Of a stretch of 64,000 nt of DNA, positions 8,567 to 17,551 are shown piece by piece. Position 1 is the first letter of the stretch, and each line of letters opens with the position of its first letter. The notes under the pieces were generated by a model, which saw only the letters and a list, made by a program, of their open reading frames with translations, searched no databases and was not told where the DNA came from. The position numbers and the translations under genes are program-made. Origin of the DNA: Sphingomonas hankookensis (GTDB lineage: Bacteria; Pseudomonadota; Alphaproteobacteria; Sphingomonadales; Sphingomonadaceae); assembly GCF_022664465.1 (NCBI RefSeq), contig NZ_JAKREV010000001.1, positions 1,054,001 through 1,118,000 on the forward strand, in the 5' to 3' direction.

Positions 8567-9769
8567 TTAACGGACGTAACGATGGGGGACGAACGGCATC
8601 GGCACGACGCGCGCCGGATGCAACTTGCCGCGCTGGCGCAGGGTGATCGCCCCGCTTTCCGCCAGCGCCGGCGGACAATAGGCCATGGCGATCGGCGCCT
8701 GGACGCTGGGCGCGAAGCCGCCCGAGGTGACGTGGCCGACGACACTTCCGTCGGCGTCTACGACTTCGGCACCCTCGCGCACCGGCTGGCGCCCGTCGAC
8801 GATCACGCCGATCCGCTTGAGCGCGGGGCCAGCGGCGCGTTCGGCAAGGATGCGCTCGGCACCGGGGAAGCCACCCTCTTCACGGCGACGCTTCGACAGC
8901 GCGAAACCCAGATCGGCGGCGACCGGGGTCGTGTCGGGGCTGAGGTCATGGCCATAGAGCGGCAGCCCGGCCTCAAGACGCAGCGAATCGCGCGCCCCGA
9001 GGCCGATCGGCTTCACCTCCGGCTCGGCGCAGATCGCTTCGGCAAAGGCAGTCGCGGCGTCCTCCTGCAGCGAAATCTCATAGCCGTCCTCGCCGGTATA
9101 GCCCGAGCGGCTGACCCACAGCGCGTGGCCGTTCCACGCGAAGCTACCTGCGGTCATGAAGGTCAGCGCGGCGACGCCCGGCACGATGCGATCGAGCGCA
9201 TCGACCGCCTTCGGCCCCTGCAACGCCAGCAGCGCGCGGTCGTCGAGGTGGTTGAGCGTGATCTCGTCGGCGAGGTGTTCGCGCAGATGGCCGATATCGT
9301 CATACTTGGTCGCGCCGTTGACGACCATGTAGAAGGCGTCGTCGCCCGCCGCCGCGTCCATCGGGAACGGGATACCCGGATCAGCCGCATCCAGCCGCGT
9401 GACCATCAGGTCGTCGAGGATGCCGCCCTGTTCGTCGAGCAGCAGCGAATAGCGCATCTTGGCGGGCTTCAGGATACGCAGGTCGCCGGGCAGCAGCACT
9501 TCGAGGGCAGCAGTCGTATCCGGCCCATGGATCACCAGCTGGCCCATATGGCTGACGTCGAACAACCCGGCGCTGTCCCGCGTCCACAGATGCTCGGCCA
9601 TGATGCCTTCATACTGGACCGGCATGGTATAGCCCGCGAACGGGACCATCCGCCCGCCCTGCGCACGATGCCATGCATCGAGTGGCAAGACCTGCGGCGG
9701 CAGTTCCTCGACCGGATCGGTGCCGTCGGCGCGCAGTTCGTGGGCGGGTTCGGGGGCAATGTCGCTCAT
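8567..9769 (-). CDS. gcvT: Aminomethyltransferase (T protein of glycine cleavage)
   Basis: Transfers the methylene group from aminomethyl-GcvH to tetrahydrofolate, releasing ammonia. The chosen ATG at 9769 gives 400 residues and has AAGGA eight bases upstream. The open frame goes nine codons further but lacks a ribosome site. Family segments: PFAGYTMPVQYEGIMAEHLW, SAGLFDVSHMGQLVI, VNGATKYDDI, the glycine-rich SGYTGEDGYEI and LEAGLPLYGHDL. The N-terminal 25 residues (EPAHELRADGTDPVEEL) are an extra acidic lead-in before the conserved domain. First gene after the glycine riboswitch. Confidence 0.96.
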   Translation of the reverse strand: MSDIAPEPAHELRADGTDPVEELPPQVLPLDAWHRAQGGRMVPFAGYTMPVQYEGIMAEHLWTRDSAGLFDVSHMGQLVIHGPDTTAALEVLLPGDLRILKPAKMRYSLLLDEQGGILDDLMVTRLDAADPGIPFPMDAAAGDDAFYMVVNGATKYDDIGHLREHLADEITLNHLDDRALLALQGPKAVDALDRIVPGVAALTFMTAGSFAWNGHALWVSRSGYTGEDGYEISLQEDAATAFAEAICAEPEVKPIGLGARDSLRLEAGLPLYGHDLSPDTTPVAADLGFALSKRRREEGGFPGAERILAERAAGPALKRIGVIVDGRQPVREGAEVVDADGSVVGHVTSGGFAPSVQAPIAMAYCPPALAESGAITLRQRGKLHPARVVPMPFVPHRYVR

Positions 9770-9840
9770 GGGCCGCGTCCTTCGTGCATGGGTCAAACGA
9801 CGGACGCACGGGCAAGCGCCCGTCTGCGACCATCGCCCCC

Positions 9841-10020
9841 TCTGTCACGGAACCTGAGAGCTTTCGCGAGGACCTTGGCCCTGCTTACCCCTTCGGTGGT
9901 CCGACCGGTTCGGCCGCGACGCTTTCCAGAGTATCTTGTGCCACCGCGCGGTCCCTGTTGCCTGAGAGATTCCGGGGCGGTTGCTCCTTCGGCGGCGGAT
10001 CGCTCCGCACTCTCCCGCGC
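9841..10020 (-). promoter_or_regulatory. Tandem glycine riboswitch upstream of gcvT
   Basis: On the minus strand two glycine aptamers follow each other. Aptamer 1 (10020 to about 9940) has GGGAGAG, the core CCGAAGGAGCAA and the closing TCTCAGGCA. Aptamer 2 (about 9937 to 9841) has ACTCTGGAAAGC, the core CCACCGAAGGGGTAAGCA and the closing CTCTCAGGTTCCG. These conserved words and the short linker match the tandem glycine riboswitch class, which normally turns on gcv genes when glycine is high. Downstream, a perfect hairpin ACGGGC-GCTT-GCCCGT (9823-9808) lies 39 bases before the gcvT ATG and is a candidate for part of the expression platform. Confidence 0.95.
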
Positions 10021-10134
10021 ATGGCGTCGGCTACAAGCCTTCGATGCGCGAAGCTCTGGCTCGGAGGCCGGGATTAGTCAATCGGGAAAGCGGTGTGGGC
10101 GAGCGGACGGATACGCCCGATGCTCCAACAAACC

Positions 10135-10347
10135 TCGTCATCCCGCCGTAGGCCGGGATCCATAGATACGGGCCGTATCAATGGAGCTGCGACGTCACCT
10201 GTTCGTGGATCCCGGCTTGGGCCGGGATGGCGGGTTCTGAACTACCACACCAACTCGTCATTCCCGCGAAGGCGGCAATCCATAACCGCTGACGTTCGAG
10301 CAAGAGTCGCTGCCTTTGCGTGTATGGGTTCCCGCCTTCGCGGGAAC
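10135..10347. repeat. Cluster of short palindromic repeats
   Basis: The gap between the riboswitch and the next minus-strand gene holds four GC-rich palindromic words of the CGTCATCCCGGCxxxGGCCGGGATCCA type: at 10135-10161, about 10206-10229, 10255-10281 and 10328-10347. The last is a perfect hairpin GTTCCCGC-CTTC-GCGGGAAC eight bases beyond the stop of the lipoprotein gene and could end that transcript. The gap from 10021 to 10134 shows no other feature; it should hold the gcv promoter, but I see no clear -35/-10 pair. Confidence 0.65.
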
Positions 10348-10354
10348 GACGAAT

Positions 10355-11005
10355 TCAGCGCGTGACATTGTACCGCAGCTGCTCGTCGGTCAGCTGGAAG
10401 CCTACCAGCGCCTCGAACGTCGCCGACAGCACCGCCTGGCGCACCGCCGGATCGGACAGCGGATCGATCGCTGCGTCCTGGTCCCCGGGCTTGCGGCGGC
10501 GGTTGATCTGGTTGCGGGTTTCCTGCGGCAGCGTTGCGGCGGCGCGGTCGACGATCGCGGTGCCCTGCCCCTGCGCCGATGCCCGCGCTTCACCCGCCGC
10601 GAAGCTCAGCGTGATCTGGCCCACCCGCTTCGACACGACCTGCGTGCCCCCGCGCACGACCGACACAAAATAGGGCAGCGTGACCGTCCGCGCGGCGTCG
10701 GTGCGAATGCGGCGGGCCTGTACGTCGAAGGTCAGCGCGCTGTTGATCGTGTCCGTCCCCTCGACACAGGTCGCGCGGACGTTGGTCAGCGTCGCGACGA
10801 CGTCGATCGCCTTCGCATCGCGGCTGGCGGGCGGGTCGAACAGCGTGATGTCGCCGGTCCCGGCCGGCACGCCCGCGACCGGACAGGCCGACCGCACCGC
10901 CGAAATGCCGACGCCCTGCGTGACGTCCAGTTCGCCGGTGCGCTTGCACCCCGACAGCGCCACGAGGGCGAGAGTAGCGACGGCGGCGGTTTTGCGGAGG
11001 GTCAC
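10355..11005 (-). CDS. Predicted lipoprotein of unknown function
   Basis: A 216-residue protein with a lipoprotein signal peptide: basic VTLRKTAAV, hydrophobic ATLALVA, lipobox LSGC with the modified Cys near residue 20. The mature part is mostly beta-strand-like with no recognised domain. It has TGDITLFDPPASRDAKAIDV, a repeated Val/Thr-rich core and a C-terminal QTRNQINRRRKPGDQDAA-type helix. The GTG start at 11005 is preferred over the track's longer frame to 11059. It is preceded by AAGGTACAGATTTCC and gives a standard signal peptide. It is divergent from ispH. Confidence 0.75.
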   Translation of the reverse strand: MTLRKTAAVATLALVALSGCKRTGELDVTQGVGISAVRSACPVAGVPAGTGDITLFDPPASRDAKAIDVVATLTNVRATCVEGTDTINSALTFDVQARRIRTDAARTVTLPYFVSVVRGGTQVVSKRVGQITLSFAAGEARASAQGQGTAIVDRAAATLPQETRNQINRRRKPGDQDAAIDPLSDPAVRQAVLSATFEALVGFQLTDEQLRYNVTR

Positions 11006-11271
11006 GGAAATCTGTACCTTATGCACGGGTGCGGCGATGCCGCGCCTCCTGATCGTCACGCTTCATAGGAACCGGCTTTCGCGCGTGCAAGCAATCGAGT
11101 CGCTTTCGAGATGGGCGGTGCCAGCCCGCTCCCCCACCCGGCGCCCCAAGCAAGTATGCTGAATGGGTGGTCGGGTGGGGGAACGGGCTGGCACCATCGG
11201 GCACGGGCTACCGTGCCCCCAAACCCCACACGACTTGGCCTGCCCGTCAACAAGCTGTAAGCGCATCGGCC

Positions 11272-12225
11272 ATGACCGACACCCAGCGCTCCGCCATCGA
11301 ACTGTTGATCGCAGCCCCGCGCGGCTTTTGCGCCGGGGTCGATCGCGCCATCCAGATCGTCGAGCTGGCGATCCAGAAGCATGGCGCCCCGGTCTATGTC
11401 CGGCACGAGATCGTCCACAACAAGTTCGTGGTCGACTCGCTGAGGGCCAAGGGAGCAATCTTCGTCGAGGAACTGGACCAGGTGCCCGATGGCGTGCCGG
11501 TCGTGTTCTCCGCCCACGGCGTGCCCAAGTCGGTGCCCGCGGCGGCGAGCGAGCGCGGCCTCGAATATCTCGACGCCACCTGCCCGCTGGTGTCGAAGGT
11601 CCATCGCCAGGCTGAACGGCTGGTGGCATCGGGCCGCCACATCCTGTTCGTCGGCCATGCCGGCCACCCGGAAGTCATCGGCACCTTCGGACAGGTACCT
11701 GCCGGCCAGATGACGCTGATCGAAACGGTCGAGGACGTTGCGAAACTTGCCCCCGCCGATCCCGACAACCTCGCCTTCCTGACGCAGACGACGCTGTCGG
11801 TCGACGACACCCGCGCCATCGTCGAGGCGACGATCGCCCGCTTCCCGACGATCGTCGCGCCCAAGGCCGACGACATCTGCTACGCCACGTCGAACCGGCA
11901 GAATGCGGTGAAGGCGATCGCGCAGAGCTGCGACATGGTGCTGGTGATCGGCGCCCCCAATTCGTCGAACTCGGTACGACTGGTCGAAGTGGCCGAGCGC
12001 GAAGGCACCTCGGCCAAGCTGATCCAGCGCGCCGCCGAACTCGACTTCGCATGGCTCGACGGCGTCGGTACGCTTGGCATCACCGCCGGGGCGTCGGCCC
12101 CCGAAATACTGGTGCGCGAGCTGGTCGACCGGATCGCCGAACGCTTCGAGGTGACCGAGCGCGAGGTCGAAATGACGCGCGAAACCATCGCCTTCAAGCT
12201 GCCGCGCGGCCTCGAAGCCGCGTAA
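11272..12225 (+). CDS. ispH: 4-hydroxy-3-methylbut-2-enyl diphosphate reductase
   Basis: Iron-sulfur enzyme of the last step of the MEP pathway, making IPP and DMAPP from HMBPP in the cytoplasm. The length is 317 residues from the ATG at 11272. The three cluster cysteines are in [30 protein letters not shown] and [26 protein letters not shown] and [15 protein letters not shown] complete the family pattern. The frame is open 35 codons further upstream, but that part is repeat-derived and not conserved. The stop TAA shares a base with the thrB start (TAATG), so the two are coupled. Confidence 0.97.
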   Translation: MTDTQRSAIELLIAAPRGFCAGVDRAIQIVELAIQKHGAPVYVRHEIVHNKFVVDSLRAKGAIFVEELDQVPDGVPVVFSAHGVPKSVPAAASERGLEYLDATCPLVSKVHRQAERLVASGRHILFVGHAGHPEVIGTFGQVPAGQMTLIETVEDVAKLAPADPDNLAFLTQTTLSVDDTRAIVEATIARFPTIVAPKADDICYATSNRQNAVKAIAQSCDMVLVIGAPNSSNSVRLVEVAEREGTSAKLIQRAAELDFAWLDGVGTLGITAGASAPEILVRELVDRIAERFEVTEREVEMTRETIAFKLPRGLEAA

Positions 12226-13178
12226 TGGCCGTCTATACGCAGGTGTCGGCGGAGGCGCTCGCGCGCTTCCTGAGCGGCTACGACCATGGCGAACTGGTTT
12301 CAGCCAAGGGGATTGCCGAGGGGGTCGAGAACAGCAACTATCTGGTCGACACCACCACCGGGCGGTTCATCCTGACGCTGTATGAAAAGCGGGTCGATCT
12401 GGCCGACCTGCCGTTTTTCTTCGCGATGACCGATGCGCTGGCCGACACCGGCAACCCGGTGCCGCGCGCACTGCCCAACCGCGCGGGACAGGTGATCCAG
12501 ACGCTGGAGGGACGTCCTGCCTGCCTGATCGAGTTCCTGTCCGGGGTGTCGGTCAGCCATCCGACGCCCGAACAGGCCCATGCCGCCGGCGCGGCGCTGG
12601 GCGCGCTGCATCGCAGCCTGCGCGACTTCGCGCCGACCCGCACCAATTCGATGGGCGTCGCAGCTTGGCCGAAGTTGTTCGCCGATTGCGCCGAACAGCT
12701 CGACACGATCCAGCCCGGCTTGCGCGCGCGGGTAGGCGATGCGCTCGACGCGGTCGTGGCGGATTGGCCGCGCGACCTGCCGACCGGGGCGATCCATGCC
12801 GATCTGTTCCCCGACAACGTCCTGATGCTGGGCGACCGCGTTACCGGCCTTATCGACTTCTATTTCGCCTGCACCGACATCATCGCCTATGACGTCGCGA
12901 TCACCCATTCGGCGTGGAGCTTCGATGCGAAAGGGCAGCCGCTCGCCCCCGTGATCGGGCAGGCGTTGCTGGCGGGCTATCGGACACAGGCGTCGCTGTC
13001 GGATGCCGAGGTCGCCGCGCTGCCGCTGCTGGCGAAGGGGGCATGCCTGCGCTTCCTGCTGACCCGCGCCTGGGACTGGATCAACACGCCCGCCGACGCG
13101 CTGGTGACGCGCAAGGACCCGCTCGCCTATCTGCGCCGGCTCGACTGGTACGACGCGAACCCGACCGCGTTCGCATGA
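12225..13178 (+). CDS. thrB: Homoserine kinase (ThrB2, choline-kinase-like)
   Basis: Phosphorylates homoserine for threonine synthesis. This is the aminoglycoside/choline-kinase-fold form found in alphaproteobacteria and pseudomonads, not the GHMP-type enzyme. The length is 317 residues, starting [19 protein letters not shown]. Kinase motifs: [20 protein letters not shown] near residue 35, the catalytic loop [15 protein letters not shown] near residue 190, and [19 protein letters not shown] with the metal Asp. The C-terminus ([14 protein letters not shown]) is typical. It overlaps ispH by one base and rnhA by four. Confidence 0.95.
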   Translation: MAVYTQVSAEALARFLSGYDHGELVSAKGIAEGVENSNYLVDTTTGRFILTLYEKRVDLADLPFFFAMTDALADTGNPVPRALPNRAGQVIQTLEGRPACLIEFLSGVSVSHPTPEQAHAAGAALGALHRSLRDFAPTRTNSMGVAAWPKLFADCAEQLDTIQPGLRARVGDALDAVVADWPRDLPTGAIHADLFPDNVLMLGDRVTGLIDFYFACTDIIAYDVAITHSAWSFDAKGQPLAPVIGQALLAGYRTQASLSDAEVAALPLLAKGACLRFLLTRAWDWINTPADALVTRKDPLAYLRRLDWYDANPTAFA

Positions 13179-13630
13179 CCGACACCCCCGAACTCCCCCG
13201 CGTGGAAATCGCGACCGATGGCGCGTGCAAGGGCAATCCCGGACGCGGCGGCTGGGGCGCGGTGCTGCGCGCCGCCGATGGCCGCGAACGCGAATTGTCG
13301 GGCGGCGAGCGCGAGACGACCAACAACCGCATGGAATTGATGGCCGCGATCGAGGGGCTGAACGCGCTCAAGCGCCCGTGCCGCGTGATCCTGTCGACCG
13401 ACAGCCGCTATGTAATGGACGGCCTGACCAAGTGGATCAAAGGCTGGCAGAAGAACGGCTGGAAGACCGCCGCGAAACAGCCAGTCAAGAATGCCGAACT
13501 GTGGCAGGCACTGCTCGCCGCCGCCAAGCCGCACCGCATCGAATGGGTGTGGGTAAAGGGCCATGCCGGCCATCCCGACAACGAGCGCGCCGACAAGCTG
13601 GCGAGCGATGCCGCGGTGGCGCAGCGATGA
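13175..13630 (+). CDS. rnhA: Ribonuclease HI
   Basis: Endonuclease that cuts the RNA strand of RNA-DNA hybrids, acting in replication and R-loop removal. The length is 151 residues. The four catalytic carboxylates are visible: Asp in [16 protein letters not shown], Glu in [13 protein letters not shown], Asp in [12 protein letters not shown] and Asp in [11 protein letters not shown]. The basic handle [20 protein letters not shown] is present, as in the E. coli-type enzyme. Its ATG overlaps the thrB stop (ATGA), and its own stop overlaps the next ATG in the same way. Confidence 0.97.
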   Translation: MTDTPELPRVEIATDGACKGNPGRGGWGAVLRAADGRERELSGGERETTNNRMELMAAIEGLNALKRPCRVILSTDSRYVMDGLTKWIKGWQKNGWKTAAKQPVKNAELWQALLAAAKPHRIEWVWVKGHAGHPDNERADKLASDAAVAQR

Positions 13631-14292
13631 TCCCGCGCGTCCTGATCGACACGGCGCAGGTCCCCGGCGACAATGTCGAACTGCGCCTCGTCCAGCGTGG
13701 CGACGATTTCATGATCGTCCTCGACCGCAACGAATTGATGAGCAGCCGCATGTCGGCGTCGGAAGAAGCGCTGGCCGATCTCGGCTGCGCGCATCTGACC
13801 GGACGCAAGGGCGCGCGGGTGTTGATCGGTGGGCTGGGCATGGGCTTTACCCTGCGCCGGGCGCTGCGCATCCTGCCAAGCGATGCCGAGGTGGTGGTCG
13901 CCGAACTGGTGCTCAAGATCGTCGAATGGGCGCGCGGACCCTTGGCGCATATCTTCGACGGCTGTCTCGACGACCCGCGCGTGCGGATCGCGGTGGGCGA
14001 TGTGGCGTGGGCGATCGAAGAGGGCGGCTGGGACGCGGTGCTGCTAGACGTCGATAACGGTCCGGACGGGCTGACCCATGCCGGGAACAACAAACTGTAT
14101 TCGACGCGCGGGTTGCAGGTGACGCAGCGCGCGCTGCGGTCCGGCGGGGTGCTGGCGATCTGGTCGGCCTATGCCGATGTGGCGTTCACCAAGCGGTTGA
14201 AGGACTGCGGTTATGGGGTGGATGAGCAGGTGGTACGGGCGCGCGGGACCAAAGGCGCGCGGCATGTGATCTGGTTGGCCGGGCGACGGTAG
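13627..14292 (+). CDS. Spermidine synthase-like (Rossmann methyltransferase-fold) protein
   Basis: A 221-residue soluble protein with the polyamine-synthase Rossmann fold. It has a glycine-rich nucleotide loop [19 protein letters not shown], then [16 protein letters not shown] with the acidic residue that would bind ribose, then [23 protein letters not shown] and [19 protein letters not shown]. The short N-terminal beta domain of true spermidine synthases is reduced to about 45 residues. The Asp-rich putrescine site is only partly recognisable. It may therefore use another acceptor. Last gene of the ispH-thrB-rnhA run (4-base overlap). Confidence 0.85.
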   Translation: MIPRVLIDTAQVPGDNVELRLVQRGDDFMIVLDRNELMSSRMSASEEALADLGCAHLTGRKGARVLIGGLGMGFTLRRALRILPSDAEVVVAELVLKIVEWARGPLAHIFDGCLDDPRVRIAVGDVAWAIEEGGWDAVLLDVDNGPDGLTHAGNNKLYSTRGLQVTQRALRSGGVLAIWSAYADVAFTKRLKDCGYGVDEQVVRARGTKGARHVIWLAGRR

Positions 14293-14316
14293 GGGGTTTC
14301 ACTACCCTCTCCCCTT

Positions 14317-14488
14317 CCCCGTTTGGTTCGAGCTTGTCGAGAACGGGGTTCCGCAGGGGTAGAGCTATCGGCAGCAAGCCACCCTCACCACCGTTCGGTT
14401 CGAGCCTGTCGAGAACCCGCCTGCCCCAAACAGGGCGTTCTCGACAGACGCTTCTCGACAAGCTCGAAGCTGCTCGAACCGAACGGGG
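14317..14488. repeat. GGTTCGAGC/GTCGAGAA inverted repeats
   Basis: Two related inverted elements. The first, at 14317-14348, pairs CCCCGTT with AACGGGG around GGTTCGAGCTTGTCGAG. The second, at 14391-14488, has outer arms CCGTTCGGTTCGAGC and GCTCGAACCGAACGG and inner GTCGAGAAC/GTTCTCGAC. The same words make the repeats at 8041-8158 and 33891-34009. The element follows the spermidine-synthase-like stop and faces the next, convergent gene. Confidence 0.75.
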
Positions 14489-14535
14489 TAGGTGGGGAGA
14501 GGTAGATACCGAGAACGGTGGTTGCACCAAACCCT

Positions 14536-14679
14536 TCACTCCTCCGTCCGAATCTTCACCTTGTTCGGCAAATCCTTGCCCTTGGTCCGCCGCGACGGCA
14601 CCTGCACCGGATTCTTCTTCTTCCAGTCGCCCCAGCGCTTCGGGCCTTCGGGGGTATCGATGATCGTATCGTCGTCCAT
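14536..14679 (-). CDS. Small basic protein, 47 aa
   Basis: Starts MDDDTIIDTPEGPKRWGDWK and continues with Lys/Arg-rich sequence (KKKNPVQVPSRRTKGKDL) to a KVKIRTEE end. It has the look of a short, highly charged soluble protein. No family is recognised with certainty. The ATG at 14679 is preceded by GGATGGAGCCC; an alternative ATG nine bases upstream (14688) is possible. It lies between the repeats after the spermidine-synthase-like gene and a strong hairpin that separates it from the aldehyde dehydrogenase gene. Confidence 0.5.
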   Translation of the reverse strand: MDDDTIIDTPEGPKRWGDWKKKNPVQVPSRRTKGKDLPNKVKIRTEE

Positions 14680-14699
14680 GGGCTCCATCCAACCGCAAA

Positions 14700-14730
14700 G
14701 GGGGCGGCGGATCAACGACCCGCCGCCCCC
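14700..14730 (-). terminator. Bidirectional-looking terminator after the dehydrogenase gene
   Basis: GGGGGCGGCGG (14700-14710) pairs perfectly with CCGCCGCCCCC (14720-14730) around a nine-base loop. It is followed by CTTTGC on the minus strand and TTCTTT on the plus strand. It lies 75 bases beyond the stop of the minus-strand aldehyde dehydrogenase gene, so ending that transcript is the likely role. Confidence 0.65.
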
Positions 14731-14804
14731 TTCTTTCCGTCCGTGCGGTGCCGATCCGCTCCCTCGGGCCGGCACCGCATCCGCGCGAGCGGATCAGACG
14801 GCGA

Positions 14805-16382
14805 TCAACCGAGCGTCCACGCCCCGTCGATCCGTGCCAGCGCACCCTGCTGGTTCCCTTCGCGCAGCGCGTCGGGCAGCAACTCCGCCGGGAAGTCCTG
14901 ATACGATACCGGCCGCAGGAAACGGTCGATGGCGAGCGTCCCGACCGAGGTCGTGCGCCCGTCCGACGTCGCTGGGAAGGGGCCGCCATGTACCATGGCA
15001 TGGGCAACTTCTACACCGGTCGGCCAGCCGTTGCACAGGATGCGGCCGACGGTGCGTTCCAGCACCGGGATCAGCTTGCGCGCGTCGGCGTAATCGCCCT
15101 CGTCGATCTGCAGCGTCGCGGTCAGCTGGCCTTCGAGCTTGCTCAGCACCTCGACCAGTTCGTCGGCATCGGCGCACTTCACCACGACCGACGACATGCC
15201 GAACACTTCGTGCGCGTGCGCCGGATCGGCGATGAAGTCCTTGCCCGACACCGCGAAGATCGCCGCGCGGCCGCGGGTCGGGCCGTCCGGCGCCTGCCCT
15301 TCGCCGACCAGCGTCACGGCCGGGCTCGACGCCAGCTTGGCGCGGCCTTCCTCGTACGCCTTGTGGATGCCGTCGGTCAGCATGACCTGCGCCGGGGTGC
15401 CGAGCAGCGCATCGCCTGCGACGTCGAGGAACGCGTCCAGCTCCGGTCCGGCGATGCCGAGAACGAGGCCGGGATTGGTGCAGAACTGCCCCGCGCCCAT
15501 GCTCAGCGATCCGACATAGGCCTTGGCCAGCGCCTCGCCGCGGTTCTTGAGCGCCTCGGGCATCAGCACGACCGGGTTGATCGACGACATTTCGGCATAG
15601 ACCGGGATCGGCTGCGGACGGTCCTGCGCGACCTTCATCAGCGCGGTGCCGCCGCTGCGCGATCCCGTGAAGCCGACCGCCTGCACGCGCGGATCGGCGA
15701 CCAAAGCGGTGCCGATCGTCTGCCCCGCGCCCGACACCATCGAGAACACGCCATCGGGCATGCCGGTCTTTTCCGCCGCCTTGATGATCGCCGAGGCGAC
15801 CAGTTCGGCGGTGCCCGGATGCGCCTGATGCGCCTTCACGATCACGGTGCAGCCCGCCGCGAGCGCCGACGCGGTGTCGCCACCGGCGGTCGAGAAGGCG
15901 AGCGGGAAGTTCGATGCCCCGAACACCACGACCGGACCGACCGGGATCGTGCGCAGCCGCAAGTCGGGCTTGGGCACCGGCGCCCGCGCCGGATCGGCAT
16001 GGTCGATGCGCAGCCGCTGCCACGCGCCGTCGCGCACTTCCTTGGCGAACAGGCGCAGCTGGCCGCAGGTGCGACCGCGCTCGCCGGTCAGGCGCGCGAC
16101 CGGCAGGCCGGTCTCGCGGCTGCCGCGTTCGATCAACGCGTCGCCCAGCCCCTCGATCTCGTCGGCGATCGCGTCGAGGAAGCCGGCGCGCTGTTCCAGC
16201 GGCAGCGCGGCATAGATCGGGAAGGCTTCGGCCGCGCGCGCACAGGCGGCGTCGGCGTCTTCCTTGGTGCCCTTCGAAAAGCCCTCGCCGAACAGCGCGC
16301 CGGTGGCGGGGTCATAGGCCTGGAACAGATCGTCGCGGGCAACCCGCTTGGATCCCAGGAACAGTTCGCCGGTGATCGTCAT
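14805..16382 (-). CDS. NAD(P)-dependent aldehyde dehydrogenase, alpha-ketoglutarate-semialdehyde type
   Basis: Aldehyde dehydrogenase of 525 residues. It resembles the alpha-ketoglutaric semialdehyde (2,5-dioxopentanoate) dehydrogenases that end the oxidative pentose, hexuronate and hydroxyproline routes. Motifs: VVFGASNFPLAFSTAGGDTA, AVGFTGSRSGGTALMKVA, general-base Glu in PVYAEMSSINPVVLM (about residue 260) and catalytic Cys in GAGQFCTNPGLVLG (about residue 295). The ATG at 16382 is chosen because AGAGG lies six bases before it; the ATG two codons earlier overlaps the ribosome site. A LacI-type operator lies 44 bases upstream. The exact substrate is inferred from family resemblance. Confidence 0.88.
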   Translation of the reverse strand: MTITGELFLGSKRVARDDLFQAYDPATGALFGEGFSKGTKEDADAACARAAEAFPIYAALPLEQRAGFLDAIADEIEGLGDALIERGSRETGLPVARLTGERGRTCGQLRLFAKEVRDGAWQRLRIDHADPARAPVPKPDLRLRTIPVGPVVVFGASNFPLAFSTAGGDTASALAAGCTVIVKAHQAHPGTAELVASAIIKAAEKTGMPDGVFSMVSGAGQTIGTALVADPRVQAVGFTGSRSGGTALMKVAQDRPQPIPVYAEMSSINPVVLMPEALKNRGEALAKAYVGSLSMGAGQFCTNPGLVLGIAGPELDAFLDVAGDALLGTPAQVMLTDGIHKAYEEGRAKLASSPAVTLVGEGQAPDGPTRGRAAIFAVSGKDFIADPAHAHEVFGMSSVVVKCADADELVEVLSKLEGQLTATLQIDEGDYADARKLIPVLERTVGRILCNGWPTGVEVAHAMVHGGPFPATSDGRTTSVGTLAIDRFLRPVSYQDFPAELLPDALREGNQQGALARIDGAWTLG

Positions 16383-16425
16383 GTGCATCCTCTTGGGCTG
16401 ATGGCGTTGGCAATCAGATAGGCAC

Positions 16426-16439
16426 TGATAGCGCTAACG
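16426..16439. promoter_or_regulatory. LacI/GntR-type operator
   Basis: TGATAGCGCTAACG has the perfect central palindrome TAGCGCTA (16429-16436) and matches the form TGATAGCGCTATCA used by LacI-family sugar regulators at 11 of 14 positions. It lies 44 bases before the aldehyde dehydrogenase start and 18 bases past the upstream oxidase stop. A regulator gene is not in the window. The site suggests sugar-acid-responsive repression of the dehydrogenase gene. Confidence 0.6.
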
Positions 16440-16456
16440 TAAATGGCGGACGTTGA

Positions 16457-17551
16457 TTACTCCGACAATCTATGCGGTGAATACACCGCCGCGTCGACCC
16501 CGTCCGGTCCATTTCCGCGCCCAAGCAGCGCTGCGCAGAGGCGGGCGGCGGCGGGCGCGGTCTGGATGCCGAAGCCGCCCTGCCCCGCGCACCAGAAGAC
16601 GCCCGGCACCTGGCGGTCGAAGCCGTACACCGGCAACCGGTCGGGTGCGAAGCTGCGCAGGCCCGCCCAGCGCCGCTCGACCGCCGCGACCCGCCAGTCG
16701 ACCGCCGCTTCGAACCGGTCGATCGCCAGCGCCACGTCAATCTCTTCGGCGGCGACGTCGTGCGCGCGGTCGGGCGTCTCGTCATGCGGGGACAACCATA
16801 GCCGCCCGCCGGGCTCGGGCTTGAAATAGAAACCGCCCGCGGCGTCGATCACCAGCGGCAGGTCGGGCGAGGCGGGCGGATCGACCCGCACCTGCACCAC
16901 CGTCCGGCGGTAGGGTGCGATGCCGAGTGGCGCGGCGCCGAGCATCTGCGCTATCGCATCCGCCCACGCGCCCGCCGCGTTGACGACGATATCGGCATCG
17001 ACCGCATCGCCTGCTTCCGTTATCAACCGCCAGACGCCACGATTCCGCCACGCGCGCGTCAGCCGCGCGTCGCAGCGCAGCTCGACCCCGCCACGCCGCG
17101 CCTTCGCCAGATAGGCGGCGTGGAGCGCCGCGACATCGATATCGGCACAGCCCGGCGACCACAGCGCATGCCACTCGCCGCGCAGCCCCGGCACCTGACG
17201 GTGCGGATCGCGCCAGTCGATCGGCACGCCGGTCGCGGCGAAATCCCGCGCCAACCCCTCCAGCACGCCACGGTCGCGTGCCAGCAGCAACTCGCCGCGC
17301 GTCCGCAAAAACCCCTGTTCGGCAAAATCGGCGGGCGGTGCGTGCAGCAACGGCCCCGACGCGGTCGTCAGCGGCTGGACCAGCGGCCCGCCATAGGTTT
17401 CGGACCAGAATGCCGCCGACCGCCCGGTCGCGTGGAAGCCGGGCTGCGCCTCCGCCTCGAGGAGGATGACGTCGTCGGTCGCGGCCAGTTCGGCGGCAAG
17501 GCTCGCCCCCGCCATCCCCGCGCCGACAATCGCAATCCGCCGACGCGTCAT
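16457..17551 (-). CDS. FAD-dependent oxidoreductase, D-amino-acid (D-arginine) dehydrogenase-like
   Basis: DAO-family flavoprotein of 364 residues. The N-terminal dinucleotide fold reads IAIVGAGMAGASLAAELA, followed by the acidic strand end LLEAE. The segment FHATGRSAAFWSETYGGP matches the D-arginine dehydrogenase family. Further features are VVNAAGAWADAIAQMLGAAP, GFYFKPEPGGRLWLSPHDET and the C-terminal FAD-binding GVFWCAGQGGFGIQTAPAAA. The likely reaction is oxidation of a D-amino or imino acid to the keto acid with FAD; the substrate is not settled. It follows the alpha/beta hydrolase gene with a four-base overlap. Confidence 0.85.
   Translation of the reverse strand: MTRRRIAIVGAGMAGASLAAELAATDDVILLEAEAQPGFHATGRSAAFWSETYGGPLVQPLTTASGPLLHAPPADFAEQGFLRTRGELLLARDRGVLEGLARDFAATGVPIDWRDPHRQVPGLRGEWHALWSPGCADIDVAALHAAYLAKARRGGVELRCDARLTRAWRNRGVWRLITEAGDAVDADIVVNAAGAWADAIAQMLGAAPLGIAPYRRTVVQVRVDPPASPDLPLVIDAAGGFYFKPEPGGRLWLSPHDETPDRAHDVAAEEIDVALAIDRFEAAVDWRVAAVERRWAGLRSFAPDRLPVYGFDRQVPGVFWCAGQGGFGIQTAPAAARLCAALLGRGNGPDGVDAAVYSPHRLSE

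Noticed and set aside
11167..11271. Extended N-terminus of IspH
   Set aside because: The 35 extra codons are encoded by repeat-like sequence and are not found in the family; the ATG at 11272 gives the normal start.
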